Of a DNA stretch of 64,000 nt, positions 33,906 to 43,951 are shown one piece after another. The stretch is from Spirochaeta africana DSM 8902 (GTDB lineage Bacteria > Spirochaetota > Spirochaetia > DSM-27196 > DSM-8902): positions 868,001 through 932,000 of the forward strand of contig NC_017098.1 of NCBI RefSeq assembly GCF_000242595.2, given 5' to 3'. Made by a program: the position numbers and the translations under genes. How positions within the stretch are numbered: the first letter of the stretch is position 1; the number at the start of each line of letters is the position of its first letter. The notes beneath the pieces were generated by a model. The model had not been told where the DNA came from. It ran no database searches and was given only the letters and a program-made list of their open reading frames with translations.

Positions 33906-35798
33906 CTACTCCAGCTCCAGAATGATCCTGGTGTCGGTGCTCAGTGGGGTCCCGGGAGCGGGGGTTTGCCGGGCAACCCAGCCGCTGCCGCGGATCACCA
34001 CCTCGATATCTGGGTTTTCATACAGCGGCATCAGGGTTCGTCTGGCAAGCCCGCGAAAGTCCGGTACGGTATCGGTGAGATCCGGCAGATGTTGTTGCTC
34101 GATTCGTACACCGGCAGCCTCACGATAGATCTGTTCATCAGCACGCGGGATGCCCAGATACGGCACAAGAAACTCGGCCAGTTCGCGGATTATCGGGGCG
34201 GCAATCCGTCCCCCCAGATGCTCGCCTCCCTGCGGATTGATTAGGGCGGTGTAGGCAATAATCCGCGGGGCATGGGCCGGAAAGATAGCCAGTGTAGACG
34301 GGATGAAGGCCGTATCGGAATAACCGCCGGTTGTCGGGTCCAGCATCTGGGCGGTGCCGGTTTTGGCAGCGATGTCGATCCCGTCCACGCGGGCTCGCCA
34401 GGCGGTGCCGCTGTCCCGGGTTGCGCCGACCATCATCTCCAGCATGCTGTTGGCGGCTCCCGGAGAGAGAACCTGGCGCACCGGTTCCCGTTCAAAGCTC
34501 TGCAGGGTCTTACCCTCGGGGGAAACGATGCGGCGCACGATCTGGGGCTTCAGCAGTACCCCGTCATTGGCAAACACGGTTCCGGCGGTGAGCAGCTGCA
34601 TGGCAGAAACCGCAACCTCCTGCCCGATAGATATCGTGGGTTTGGTTCGCGCCGACCAGCTTTCGGGTGGACGCAGGATCCCGCGCTGCTCCCCGTTCAG
34701 ATCTATCCCGGTGTGCTCGCCAAAACCGAACTGTCGCATCATGTGGTACAGCTGCTCGTTGCTGACGCGATCCGATGCATAGGCTGCCCCGACGTTGCTG
34801 GAAAGCCGGATAATATCAGCCGGTCGGAGGCGCCCGTACGATCCGAGGTCGGAGATGCGGAACAGGGTTTCGCCGTTGCTGCGACGTTCGTAGGCCGAGC
34901 CGGCATCAAAGAATTCATTCTGATCCACCACACCCAGGTGCAGAAAGGCTGCCATCGAGAAAATCTTGAACACCGATCCGGGCTCATACAGGTAGCTGAT
35001 CGGGAGATTGCGCCGCTGCTCCGAGGTAAAGCCGGCGAACTGGTTGGGGTCGTAGCCCGGGCTGGCGGTGTAGGCCAGTATTTCACCGGTGTAGGCGTCC
35101 ATGACCAGCAGCAGCACGGCATCGGCCTCCCGTTCTTCCCGAACATCTCGTGCCAGCTGGTCGGTAAACGCCTGGATTCTGCTGTCTATGGTCAGTATGA
35201 TCTGGTTGCCGAATGCGTCCCCCTGCTGGCTCCCCGAGGGTGCCGACAGCTGACTGTCGAATCGATACTCGATACCATCCAGGCCCTGGTTGTCGATACC
35301 GACATAGCCAAGGACATGTGCGGCCAGCGGGCCTTCAGGATAACTGCGGCCAAAGTCCTCCTGCAGGTGAATGCCCTCCAGCTGTCCCGATTCCTGAAGC
35401 TCGCGTATCTGTCGTGACTGTGTCGGGGTGATGGTGCGTTTCACAAACAGGAACCCCGGTTCATGCTGAAAGCGCTGCAGCAGCAGTTCCTCGTCAAGAT
35501 CCAGGATCTCCGCCAGGGTGCGTGCGGTTTGCGCCGGTGTCCGGATGCCGGGAGCCCAGGCGGTGACGGTGTCCAGGCGGGTTTGCAGCGCCAGAATGTT
35601 GCCATGTCTGTCCAGGATAGGACCCCGTTCAACGCGCTGGGCCGGGCCCGATGATCCGGCAGTCGGGGTGTGTTCGATTACCATCAGCTGGAAAAACTGC
35701 AGTGCGATTACCAGGGCAATCACCAGGGTAGCGCCAAACAGGATGTGCAGCCGACGGGTGGTAAGTTTATGCATGTATTCGGGGCTGTTATCGGCCAT
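33906..35798 (-). CDS. Penicillin-binding protein, FtsI/SpoVD type with PASTA domain
   Basis: About 630 residues from the ATG at 35798, which overlaps the signal peptidase gene by 11 bases; the longer frame upstream is not coding. One N-terminal membrane helix (about 17-40) and a PBP dimerisation domain (ERGPILDRHGNILA) are followed by the transpeptidase domain, with SxxK in PGSVFKIF, SSN and AKTGTAQ, all intact. The C-terminal PASTA-like domain (about 560-630) has VPDFRGLARRTLMPL. It cross-links septal or lateral peptidoglycan. Confidence 0.9.
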   Translation of the reverse strand: MADNSPEYMHKLTTRRLHILFGATLVIALVIALQFFQLMVIEHTPTAGSSGPAQRVERGPILDRHGNILALQTRLDTVTAWAPGIRTPAQTARTLAEILDLDEELLLQRFQHEPGFLFVKRTITPTQSRQIRELQESGQLEGIHLQEDFGRSYPEGPLAAHVLGYVGIDNQGLDGIEYRFDSQLSAPSGSQQGDAFGNQIILTIDSRIQAFTDQLARDVREEREADAVLLLVMDAYTGEILAYTASPGYDPNQFAGFTSEQRRNLPISYLYEPGSVFKIFSMAAFLHLGVVDQNEFFDAGSAYERRSNGETLFRISDLGSYGRLRPADIIRLSSNVGAAYASDRVSNEQLYHMMRQFGFGEHTGIDLNGEQRGILRPPESWSARTKPTISIGQEVAVSAMQLLTAGTVFANDGVLLKPQIVRRIVSPEGKTLQSFEREPVRQVLSPGAANSMLEMMVGATRDSGTAWRARVDGIDIAAKTGTAQMLDPTTGGYSDTAFIPSTLAIFPAHAPRIIAYTALINPQGGEHLGGRIAAPIIRELAEFLVPYLGIPRADEQIYREAAGVRIEQQHLPDLTDTVPDFRGLARRTLMPLYENPDIEVVIRGSGWVARQTPAPGTPLSTDTRIILELE

Positions 35799-36282
35799 TG
35801 TGTCTGATTCCCAGTACCTTTCCTCGTATGGCTTCCCGCGGCACAAATCCGAAATGCCGTGAATCCTGCGATGCTGCCTGGTTTGTTCCCAGTACCATAT
35901 AATACCCCGGAGGCACCCTGGAGTACAATCGCAGTGTAGAGGAGTTCGGCAGATCAAAGCGATAGCTGCCGATCTGCCCGCTGCCGTTCTGCAGATCCAG
36001 GTGCTGCAGCGGTGTGCCGACTACCTGCTTCAGGATTGCTTCGCCCGTTCGCGGGTGTGACAGCAGTACAATGTCTCCGGCAGCGGGATCGCGCAGGGGA
36101 ATCAATCGCAGATCGGTACCCGGAACTCGAATGTCATAGGCCGAGACCCGGATCCAGACACGGCTGTTGTGGGAGATTATCGGTTCCATGGAGCTGCCGC
36201 TAACCTTGAAAATACTTGCCACAAACAGCGGAATACAGAGTAGAATTGCGATGGGAGCAGCAATGCGTATATATCGGAGCAT
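35788..36282 (-). CDS. lepB: Signal peptidase I
   Basis: 164 residues, short for the family. One membrane helix (about 8-28), catalytic Ser in GSSMEPII, general-base Lys in AILKQVVG, and a late NQAASQDSRHFGFVPREAIRGKV box. It would remove signal peptides from exported proteins. The VKRVIG motif is changed to LKQVVG but the Lys is kept. It is the first gene of the lepB-PBP-DUF115 unit and is divergent from the LysM/M23 gene. Confidence 0.88.
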   Translation of the reverse strand: MLRYIRIAAPIAILLCIPLFVASIFKVSGSSMEPIISHNSRVWIRVSAYDIRVPGTDLRLIPLRDPAAGDIVLLSHPRTGEAILKQVVGTPLQHLDLQNGSGQIGSYRFDLPNSSTLRLYSRVPPGYYMVLGTNQAASQDSRHFGFVPREAIRGKVLGIRHNGR

Positions 36283-36338
36283 GTTTTTCGAGTCAAACTA
36301 TAATTGCGACAGCGCTTTCTGTCGATATATCCGTTAGT

Positions 36339-37580
36339 ATGGAGACAATAATCCGTGAACAGCACATAAAGCGTCGGCGTTCGCAGGGGCGGCGTACACA
36401 GGGGCAGCATCGCAGCGCAGTCCGTGAACCGCGGCATGGCGCTGATCGTCGTGTCACCGCTGAGCAGATACTGGCTGGTCGCCGCGGGCCTTCTTATCAG
36501 CCGCAGCGGCTGGCGATACCTCGGGTACTGGCGATACCACGGGTGCTGCATGCGGCTGCGGTGCGCGGCGGCAGCCTGCCCGGTTTCAGTCTGCGCCGGG
36601 TCGGAGCCGGTATACGCACTCTCGACATGCCGCCAACCCAGCTTGCCATGCTGGTGTCGGTGCTGCTGTTTCTGGCAGCGCTGCTGCCGCTGCAGGAAAC
36701 CGGGCTGATGCCGGGAACCTGGGTCTTTTCCGGTACCAACCTTGCACCCCCGGCATCGCTGGAGGTTGTCGACGATCTGCTGATGACCCAGGTCAAGTCC
36801 CTGTCTGAGCAGGTGCACGGGCAGCTCCCTATGGAACTCGATCTGACCAGGTTCGAAGAGATTACCTTTACTGAGTACACCATGCAGCGCGGCGATACCC
36901 TGAGCGGGATTGCCCAGAGTTTCGGTCTGCGCATGGACACCCTTGTCTCCTACAATCAGATCAATGATGTGCGGCGCATGCAGATCGGGCACACCCTGCA
37001 GATTCCCAGCCGTGATGGCCTGCGACACTCCGTGTCCCGCGGAGAAAGCCTGGAATCCATCGCCGATCGGTATTCCATCTCGGTTACCGAGCTGATCGAT
37101 GCCAACAGCCTGCGGTCAGAGACCCTTTCAGTGGGGCAGGAGTTGTTTGTACCGGATGCCCGGATGAACGATACCGATCTGCGGATGGTTCTCGGCGAGC
37201 TGTTTACCTATCCGACCGTCGGCCGGTTTACCTCGGGATTCGGCTACCGCCGCGATCCGTTTACCGGTGTGCGCCGGTTTCACAACGGGATCGATATTGC
37301 CAATGCGCCCGGTACCCGGATCAATGCTTCAAGAGGCGGGCGGGTAGCCGTTGCCGGCAGCCATCCCACCTACGGCAACTATGTGATCATCAGCCACGAC
37401 GGGGGGTTTCAGACCCTGTATGCCCATCTGAATACCATAACGGCACGTCGCGGCCAGTATGTGTCGCAGGGACAGCGCATCGGCACTATGGGGAGTACCG
37501 GTCGCAGTACCGGCCCGCACCTGCATTTCTCGGTTTTTCATAACGGAAACCCGGTAGACCCGCTGCGGTATCTGCATTAG
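36339..37580 (+). CDS. LysM and M23 peptidase envelope protein
   Basis: About 413 residues from the ATG at 36339. A basic cytoplasmic N-terminus contains a duplicated AIPRVL unit from an 18-bp tandem repeat (36511-36546), and one membrane helix follows (about 100-120). Two LysM repeats come next (TMQRGDTLSGIAQSFGL; HSVSRGESLESIADRYSI), then an M23 LytM domain with RFHNGIDIA and HLHFSVF. The fit to metal-binding HxxxD and HxH is good, so an active endopeptidase that trims peptidoglycan is likely. A -35/-10-like pair (TTGCGA 36304, TATATC 36326) ends seven bases before the ATG. Confidence 0.88.
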   Translation: METIIREQHIKRRRSQGRRTQGQHRSAVREPRHGADRRVTAEQILAGRRGPSYQPQRLAIPRVLAIPRVLHAAAVRGGSLPGFSLRRVGAGIRTLDMPPTQLAMLVSVLLFLAALLPLQETGLMPGTWVFSGTNLAPPASLEVVDDLLMTQVKSLSEQVHGQLPMELDLTRFEEITFTEYTMQRGDTLSGIAQSFGLRMDTLVSYNQINDVRRMQIGHTLQIPSRDGLRHSVSRGESLESIADRYSISVTELIDANSLRSETLSVGQELFVPDARMNDTDLRMVLGELFTYPTVGRFTSGFGYRRDPFTGVRRFHNGIDIANAPGTRINASRGGRVAVAGSHPTYGNYVIISHDGGFQTLYAHLNTITARRGQYVSQGQRIGTMGSTGRSTGPHLHFSVFHNGNPVDPLRYLH

Positions 37581-37610
37581 AATACAGGAAACCTTGAGGG
37601 AGGATGTGTA

Positions 37611-37736
37611 ATGAGAAGGCTGGCAATTGTTCTGGTCTGTTTACTGGCACTGATTACCTTTATCAATGCCTACACAACAGAGCCGGTGGAACACGCGATC
37701 GAGATCGGTCTGACCACTTCTGTAGCATTACTGTAG
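37611..37736 (+). CDS. 41-residue membrane or secreted small protein
   Basis: An ORF of 41 codons with GGGAGG at about 37598-37603 before the ATG. The protein has a basic MRR start, a hydrophobic helix (about 4-20, LAIVLVCLLALITFINA) and a short tail ending TTSVALL. It may be cut after INA or stay as a single-span membrane protein. It lies 30 bases after the M23 gene and just before a strong terminator, so it is probably co-transcribed with it. No known family. Confidence 0.6.
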   Translation: MRRLAIVLVCLLALITFINAYTTEPVEHAIEIGLTTSVALL

Positions 37737-37764
37737 ATTCTAACAACCATGAAGAACGGTCGCG

Positions 37765-37813
37765 GCCTTTCGAAGCTTCCCCTGATTACCGGAAGCTTCG
37801 AAAGGCTGTTTTT
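37765..37813. terminator. Terminator shared by the small ORF and secA (convergent)
   Basis: Perfect 16-bp arms (37765-37780, 37791-37806; GCCTTTCGAAGCTTCC and complement) with a 10-base loop and a seven-T run on the plus strand. It directly abuts the secA stop codon. Confidence 0.9.
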
Positions 37814-40537
37814 TTAGCGTCCGTGACAGTGCTTGTATTTCTTGCCGCTCCCGCAGGGACACAGATCGTTGCGACCAACCTTGGGTACGGTGCGGACAAC
37901 GGTCGGGGCCTTTCCTCCCGGCTGGGCAGGTGCCGGGCGGCGCGGTGATCCGCCGCCGAATCCCTGCATCGAGTCATGGCGGGTCTGCATGCGCCCAGGC
38001 TGGACAGTCTGGGCCTCGGGGCGCAGACTGTCGGCCTTTACCAGAAAGACCTTGCGTGCAATCGAAACCCGGATCTGCAGCAGCATCTCCTCGAATATCT
38101 CGAAGCCTTCCAGCTTGTACTCCAGCAGCGGGTTCTTCTGTCCGTACGACCGCAGATAGACCGCCTCGCGCAATGCCTCCAGATTTTCCAGATGATCCTG
38201 CCAGCGCGCATCGATGTTGCGCAGATACTCCAGGCGTATGGCACGGTTCAGCATCTCGGCACCGGCCGCCTCGTTTTTGCTGTGCAGATCGCTGGTCAGC
38301 TCGTCGATAATTGCCTGACGAATAAATGATGCCGGTTTACCGGACAGCTCTCGCGGTGAGACACTGGGGGTAAAAAACAGCTCCTGCTGTATCTGGTCCA
38401 GGATGCGCTGCACCTCGTGCAGATCGCCTTCCCGCTCGGGGAAGTAGTTGTCCAGCGCGTCGTCCAGAATGTCTTCGGCTGTCTTCAGCACCCGCAGAAA
38501 AAGCTGATCATCATCCAGGATGGCATCGCGCTGTTTGTACATGAACTTGCGCTGTTCATTCAGGACATCATCGTACTCCAGCAGATGTTTGCGGATTTCG
38601 TAGTTGCGTTCCTCGACCTTGGTCTGGGCGCGCTCAATACTCTTGGAAATCCAGCGGTGGTGGATCGGCTCCTCATCGCTGAGCCCGACCCGCGACAGCA
38701 TGTTCTTCATGTTGCCGCCGCCAAACAGTCGCATCAGATCGTCGTCCATCGACAGAAAGAACTGTGAGTGCCCGGGATCGCCCTGGCGACCGGCCCGGCC
38801 GCGCAGCTGGTTGTCGATACGGCGTGACTCATGCCGCTCGGTACCCAGGATGTACAACCCGCCCAGTTTGACGATCTCCTGGTACTGCTGACGCCATTTG
38901 TCAGTTTCCTGTCGCAGTACCCGCTGATAGGTTTCTTCATCGGCATCGGTGCCGACCTTGTGGCGGGTGCGAAACTCCGGGTTGCCGCCCAGCTTGATAT
39001 CGGTACCACGGCCAGCCATGTTGGTCGCGATTGTAACCGATCCCTTGGCACCTGCCTCGGCGATAATCAGCGCCTCGCGTGCATGGTTCTTGGCGTTCAG
39101 GACTTCATGGGGGATGCCGCGTTTCTTCAGCTGGGCAGACAGCACCTCTGAACGCTCGATAGAGGCGGTTCCCACCAGCACCGGCTGTCCCTTCTTCTGG
39201 AGTTCGAAGATGTGATCGCAGATCGCCTTGTACTTGGCAGCCTCGTTCAGGAAGATGATGTCTTCGTCGTCCTGGCGGGCAACCGGGCGGTTGGTGGGAA
39301 TTACTACAACCTCCAGCCCGTAGATGCTGCCAAACTCCTTCTCCTCGGTCTCGGCGGTACCGGTCATCCCCGAAATCTTGTCATACATCCGGAAGAAGTT
39401 CTGGAAGGTGATAGTAGCAAGGGTGCGGTTGCGCTGGAGAATCCGGATGCCCTCCTTGGCCTCGATTGCCTGGTGCAAACCGTCGGAGTAGCGGCGACCG
39501 TGCATGATACGACCGGTAAACTCGTCAACGATCTCGACCTTGCCATCGGTGATTACATAATCCTTGTCAATCTTGAACAGGGTGTAGGCCTTGAGCGACT
39601 GGGTTGCATAGTGGATGTACTCAAAGTTCTCGTCGAGAAACAGCGATCCCTTGATAACCCCGCCCTGCTGCAGCAGCTTTTCCAGATGGTTCAGCCCCTC
39701 ATCGGTAAAGCTGACCTTCTTGCCTTTCTCATCCAGCTTGTAATCACCAACCGGCTCTTCCGGATAGTCCCCGGTCTCAGGGTCCTTGTCACACTCCCGC
39801 AGGTTGCGCACAATCGAGTTTACCTGCTGGAATTTCTTGGTGTCATCCTCGGCGGCTCCCGAGATGATCAACGGGGTTCGCGCCTCATCAACAAGGATGG
39901 AGTCGATCTCGTCGATGATACAGTAGGAATGTGCCCGCTGGACCTTGTGTTCCTTGCTGAAACACATGTTGTCACGCAGGTAATCGAAACCGAACTCGTT
40001 ATTGGTACCGTAGGTTATGTCCTGCCGGTAGGCCTGTTTACGGTGCTCGGGATCCATGTTGGCAAGGATGGCTCCTACGGTAAGACCAAGGTAGCCAAAG
40101 ACCGGTTTCATCCAGTTGGCATCACGCTCGGCCAGGTAGTCATTCACGGTGATGACATGCACCCCATCCCCGGTGAGGGCGTTCAGGTAGGCCGCAGCAA
40201 CCGAAGACAGGGTTTTTCCTTCACCGGTCTTCATCTCCATGATCTTTCCCTGATGCAGCACAATCCCGCCAAGAATCTGGACATCGTACGGGCGCTCGCC
40301 GAGGGTGCGCCGGGCTGCCTCTCTGGCCAGGGCAAACGCCTCCGGCAGAATATCATCCAGAGATTCCCCTGCCTGAAGCCGGGTTTTAAACTGGCTTGTA
40401 TACCGGGGGAATTCTTCTCCCGACAGTGCGAGGGCCCATTCTTCCAGGGCGTTAATGCGTGCCAGGATTGGAAGCAGCTGTTTCAGATCCTTGTCGTGCT
40501 TCGAGCCGAACAGAATATCTATCAGGGATTTTTTCAT
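37814..40537 (-). CDS. secA: Preprotein translocase ATPase SecA
   Basis: 907 residues, full length. Helicase motor with Walker [42 protein letters not shown] and the [11 protein letters not shown] motif. It ends in the zinc-binding SEC-C tail ([15 protein letters not shown]). It drives export of signal-peptide proteins through SecYEG. The ATG at 40537 sits six bases after a TATAGT box. Confidence 0.98.
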   Translation of the reverse strand: MKKSLIDILFGSKHDKDLKQLLPILARINALEEWALALSGEEFPRYTSQFKTRLQAGESLDDILPEAFALAREAARRTLGERPYDVQILGGIVLHQGKIMEMKTGEGKTLSSVAAAYLNALTGDGVHVITVNDYLAERDANWMKPVFGYLGLTVGAILANMDPEHRKQAYRQDITYGTNNEFGFDYLRDNMCFSKEHKVQRAHSYCIIDEIDSILVDEARTPLIISGAAEDDTKKFQQVNSIVRNLRECDKDPETGDYPEEPVGDYKLDEKGKKVSFTDEGLNHLEKLLQQGGVIKGSLFLDENFEYIHYATQSLKAYTLFKIDKDYVITDGKVEIVDEFTGRIMHGRRYSDGLHQAIEAKEGIRILQRNRTLATITFQNFFRMYDKISGMTGTAETEEKEFGSIYGLEVVVIPTNRPVARQDDEDIIFLNEAAKYKAICDHIFELQKKGQPVLVGTASIERSEVLSAQLKKRGIPHEVLNAKNHAREALIIAEAGAKGSVTIATNMAGRGTDIKLGGNPEFRTRHKVGTDADEETYQRVLRQETDKWRQQYQEIVKLGGLYILGTERHESRRIDNQLRGRAGRQGDPGHSQFFLSMDDDLMRLFGGGNMKNMLSRVGLSDEEPIHHRWISKSIERAQTKVEERNYEIRKHLLEYDDVLNEQRKFMYKQRDAILDDDQLFLRVLKTAEDILDDALDNYFPEREGDLHEVQRILDQIQQELFFTPSVSPRELSGKPASFIRQAIIDELTSDLHSKNEAAGAEMLNRAIRLEYLRNIDARWQDHLENLEALREAVYLRSYGQKNPLLEYKLEGFEIFEEMLLQIRVSIARKVFLVKADSLRPEAQTVQPGRMQTRHDSMQGFGGGSPRRPAPAQPGGKAPTVVRTVPKVGRNDLCPCGSGKKYKHCHGR

Positions 40538-40543
40538 TCACCC

Positions 40544-40573
40544 ACTATACCGGTGCAGGTGAACTCCGGTCAA
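40544..40573 (-). promoter_or_regulatory. Promoter of secA
   Basis: On the minus strand TTGACC (40573-40568), an 18-bp spacer and TATAGT (40549-40544) lie six bases before the secA ATG. There is hardly any leader. Confidence 0.6.
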
Positions 40574-40575
40574 GA

Positions 40576-40604
40576 TTGACACCCAATCTGTGGACGGGTA
40601 GTAT
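40576..40604 (+). promoter_or_regulatory. Promoter of the lipoprotein gene, back-to-back with the secA promoter
   Basis: TTGACA at 40576-40581, 17-bp spacer, TAGTAT at 40599-40604. The -35 boxes of the two divergent promoters are two bases apart. ATG codons follow at 40609 and 40612 with no Shine-Dalgarno. Confidence 0.7.
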
Positions 40605-40608
40605 CGGG

Positions 40609-41835
40609 ATGATGGGAGGGCGCGATATTACTGTTCGTCATATGCTGTTCCTGATAGCCGCCGTGGTACTGGCGGGATTGACCGGGTGTGGTGATGCCCG
40701 CCGGTATGTAGATCAGGAGGAACTGTTTTTTATTCAACTTGGCAAGCTGGAGCATAATATCGATCTGTTCCAGTCGCGAACCTCACCCTTCTCCGAACGA
40801 TCGGATATCTACATGGCCGATGGGCTCGTGTGGGTGTTGAATCGTAACGCCAACAAAATCATGACCTTCACCTCCTATGGTGATCTGGTTTCGCTTATCT
40901 ATGACCCCGACGAAAATCCGGCCCCTGCCACCCTGCCAATAGCCGGACAGACAACCGGGATTTCCAGCCGTCGTGCGGTCCCGTACGAGTTTAACCGGGT
41001 AGGCTGGTTTACCATCGACTCCCGTCGTCGGATACTGGTAGAGGACATGCTGCCGCGGGATCGCTGGGAGATAGACGATGACCTGGACAGCGCGCTGAAT
41101 CGGGTAGTCCTGCGGTTTTCCCCGCAGGGAGAGCCCCTGGATTATATTGGTCAGGATGGCCCCCGGGGGGCACCGTTCCCGCATATCCATCGCCTGGAGA
41201 CCTCGGTTGATGATGAGCTGGTGGTTATCTCGCGGGTGCCGGATCGATGGCTGGTGTACTGGTTTCTGTCTGGCGGAGAGCATCTGTCAACAATCGAGAT
41301 TCCGGTTGAACGCCTGCCGATGCCGCGGGAAGGGCTGATACCCTCGCTGCAGGAGGTGATCCCCGACACCGAGCGGCGGCGAATCTACCTCAAGATTGAT
41401 TACTATCAGGAGCACACCGATGCGACGACTGCCGGCGTTGACCGGATCAATCAGGAGTACTCCTATGTCTACTGGATGGATCTGAACGATGGGGTATATC
41501 GCGGCGGTGTCGAGATCCCCCGTAATGTGCGGGAAACATCCGAGTCGTCACTGCTGGATCAGCGTACCCGCGACTTCTCCTATCGCCTGATTGGCGTTCC
41601 AGAGGGCAGATACCTTCTGCTGATGAGCGAAGAGGATGACGACAATGTCCAGCTGCTGCTGATGGGCCTGGATGGGCGGGTAATTCGTCGGCGTTATATC
41701 CGCATTCCGCAGGATCAGGTTCTGTTCCGTCGCTTGCGGCTGAGCAGAAATGCGATACTGGTTGGCCTGCTGGCGTATGATGATGGGGCCGAGGTGCATT
41801 GGTGGCGTACCGATGCCCTGCTGCCGCATCTGTAG
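40609..41835 (+). CDS. Spirochete lipoprotein of unknown function, propeller-like
   Basis: About 408 residues with a signal peptide and lipobox LTGC. The rest is a mostly beta protein with repeated aromatic strands such as ADGLVWVLNRNANKIMTFTSYGDLVSLIYD and LVVISRVPDRWLVYWF. This is in keeping with a six- or seven-bladed propeller, as in the LIC-type conserved lipoproteins of spirochetes; I do not recognise a named family. I chose the start near 40609/40612 because the -10 box ends at 40604. An in-frame ATG at 40642 is the alternative. An Nnr gene follows 33 bases downstream. Confidence 0.75.
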   Translation: MMGGRDITVRHMLFLIAAVVLAGLTGCGDARRYVDQEELFFIQLGKLEHNIDLFQSRTSPFSERSDIYMADGLVWVLNRNANKIMTFTSYGDLVSLIYDPDENPAPATLPIAGQTTGISSRRAVPYEFNRVGWFTIDSRRRILVEDMLPRDRWEIDDDLDSALNRVVLRFSPQGEPLDYIGQDGPRGAPFPHIHRLETSVDDELVVISRVPDRWLVYWFLSGGEHLSTIEIPVERLPMPREGLIPSLQEVIPDTERRRIYLKIDYYQEHTDATTAGVDRINQEYSYVYWMDLNDGVYRGGVEIPRNVRETSESSLLDQRTRDFSYRLIGVPEGRYLLLMSEEDDDNVQLLLMGLDGRVIRRRYIRIPQDQVLFRRLRLSRNAILVGLLAYDDGAEVHWWRTDALLPHL

Positions 41836-41868
41836 CACCAATTGACCAACAGTCTGCAAGGAGGTTCC

Positions 41869-43365
41869 ATGCAGTATCTGGCTGCAGCCGCACGCAAACA
41901 GCAGCTCGATCGCACGGTTCAGGAGCAGTGCGGGTTTCCATCGATTGTGCTGATGGAGCAGGCTGCGCGTTCCTGCTGGGAGATTATCCGCGGCCTTGAG
42001 GTGAGCACTCCGCAACCGCGATTGGTTGTCGCTGTCGGCCCCGGCAATAATGGTGGTGATGGCATGGCGATAGCCCGCCTGGCTGCTCACCATGGCTGGC
42101 TGGTAACCCTGCTGCACACCGGTTCCGCCTGGAAACCGGTTCCGCAGCAGCAGCTCGAGATGCTGCGGGCCTATCCTGCAGTACGGTGGCTGCAGTGGGA
42201 ACTTCGCGCCGAGGAGAGCTCCCGGGCACTTGCCGACGCCGATGTGGTGGTAGATGCAGTGTTCGGGGTAGGTCTGACACGGGAACCGGCCGGCACGTAT
42301 GCCGAGATACTGGCGGAGATAAACCGGCAGCGAAGCCGCAAGCAGGCACAGACGGTGGTGGCAATTGACGTTCCCAGCGGCTTGTCCCATGAACTCCTGT
42401 CTGCAGCGGATGGATCGATATGCTGTGTGCAGGCCGACTGCACCGCCGCGGTGCTGCCCATCGACAGCCTGCTGTATATGCCCGCTGCCCGACGTTATGC
42501 CGGGCGCATCTGCCCGGCCGATGCCGGTTTCCCGCCAGAACAGCTGCAGCAGTACAGGGAGGCAGAGCTGGTCGAACTGCAGGACCTGCCGGAATGGCGG
42601 GTGTCACTGGCTGCGGACGCCTACAAGGGCAGCCGCGGGCATGCATGCATCTATGCCGGCAGTTCCCGTTATCATGGTGCCGCGGTTCTCGCGGCGCTGG
42701 CTGCGGGCTGCGGACCCGCCGGCAGGGTTACCCTGTCGGTCGATCCATCCATCGACCAGGTTGTCCGCACCCGTTTGTTGTCCTGTGTGGTGCAAAGCAG
42801 CGAGCAGGATCCCCCGGCCGGCACGACTGCCGTGCTGGCAGGGCCGGGGTGGGATACCATCTCCGGGCGCGGTGAGCGTTTGCAGCAGCTGCTGGCGCTC
42901 GGGCTGCCGACCGTGCTTGATGGTGATGCGCTTACCCTGCTGCCGGATTTTCCTGATCCGGCTGGTGACACCGGGCAGGTGGTCCAGCGGGTGCTGACAC
43001 CGCACCCCGGGGAGCTGTCGCGGCTTGTCGGGGCGCCGGTACCCCGGGTCCTGCGGGATACCGCCAGGATCGCCCGAGACGCTGCCCGTCGCTATTATGC
43101 CGTCGTTGTGGCCAAGGGGCATGTCACCTGGATTTGCCACCCCGATGGCAGGATGTATGTCGTCGACGGCATGGAGCCCAGGCTGGCAATCGCCGGCAGC
43201 GGTGACGTGCTGGCTGGCTGTATAGCTGCGGAACTTGCTGCCGACGCAGATCCGCTGCGGGCAGCCCTGGCCGGAGTACTGCGCCACCGGGCGGCCGGCG
43301 GCGCAGCCCGTGACACCGGGATTGCAGCCGAGCAGCTGATAGAGCTGCTGCGGAGGGGGAGCTGA
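41869..43365 (+). CDS. nnr: Bifunctional NAD(P)HX epimerase/dehydratase
   Basis: About 498 residues from the ATG at 41869, with AAGGAGG at 41859-41865. The N-terminal YjeF_N epimerase domain (1-215) has VAVGPGNNGGDGMAIARLA and VVDAVFGVGLTR. The C-terminal ADP-dependent dehydratase domain (about 235-498) has KGSRGHACIYAGS, LTPHPGELSRL and AIAGSGDVLAGCIAAELA. It repairs damaged hydrated NADH and NADPH. The stop overlaps the next start (TGATG). Confidence 0.95.
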   Translation: MQYLAAAARKQQLDRTVQEQCGFPSIVLMEQAARSCWEIIRGLEVSTPQPRLVVAVGPGNNGGDGMAIARLAAHHGWLVTLLHTGSAWKPVPQQQLEMLRAYPAVRWLQWELRAEESSRALADADVVVDAVFGVGLTREPAGTYAEILAEINRQRSRKQAQTVVAIDVPSGLSHELLSAADGSICCVQADCTAAVLPIDSLLYMPAARRYAGRICPADAGFPPEQLQQYREAELVELQDLPEWRVSLAADAYKGSRGHACIYAGSSRYHGAAVLAALAAGCGPAGRVTLSVDPSIDQVVRTRLLSCVVQSSEQDPPAGTTAVLAGPGWDTISGRGERLQQLLALGLPTVLDGDALTLLPDFPDPAGDTGQVVQRVLTPHPGELSRLVGAPVPRVLRDTARIARDAARRYYAVVVAKGHVTWICHPDGRMYVVDGMEPRLAIAGSGDVLAGCIAAELAADADPLRAALAGVLRHRAAGGAARDTGIAAEQLIELLRRGS

Positions 43366-43910
43366 TGGCGCATAACAGACCGTCGCGGGGTGGACCTGAG
43401 TCAGAGGGGACCGGCGAGATCCGTTTTCACTATTCGCGCGGAGAACGCCTGCAGCACCATAGTGCCCAGGCAACCGGTGACAGTGAACAGCGCCGCCGTC
43501 GGCTGAACAAGCGGCTGCTGATAATCGTGCTGGATATCCTGCTGGTGAGCGTGGTGTACCTGATCTTCGTGTTTTTTCTGCAGCCCGATCATGCGACCGC
43601 TGACCTGCTGGGGGTCCGGTTCAGCTCACAGGCAGGCTACTTCGATGATCACCTGCTGGTACGGGTAACCGCCGAGCGTCGCGAAGCCTATACCCAGCCT
43701 GAGCTGCTTGAGCTCAGCGTCTACCGGGTGGGCGAACACGAGGATGAACTGTTAGGTGACGAACTGGACACCCTGGGGGAAGCTGCAGGTGATACCAGAC
43801 GGCTTCACCTGCAGCTTGGTCCCTACGCAGATCCCCCACAGCAGATTCGCCTGCAGGTCAGGCTGCGTGAACAGGAGATCGACCTCCTGCCGGCGATTGA
43901 TGATTTCTGA
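43365..43910 (+). CDS. Single-span membrane protein of unknown function
   Basis: 181 residues. A charged, Arg/Gln/Ser-rich cytoplasmic N-terminus (1-47) is followed by one membrane helix (about 50-70, LLIIVLDILLVSVVYLIFVFF) and an extracytoplasmic beta-like domain (about 75-181). The start overlaps the Nnr stop and has GGAGGGGG upstream, so it is in the same operon. The family is not recognised. Confidence 0.7.
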   Translation: MAHNRPSRGGPESEGTGEIRFHYSRGERLQHHSAQATGDSEQRRRRLNKRLLIIVLDILLVSVVYLIFVFFLQPDHATADLLGVRFSSQAGYFDDHLLVRVTAERREAYTQPELLELSVYRVGEHEDELLGDELDTLGEAAGDTRRLHLQLGPYADPPQQIRLQVRLREQEIDLLPAIDDF

Positions 43911-43951
43911 CAGCTTTCTGAATTGACCGCTGCAATTGGATACACTATCAT

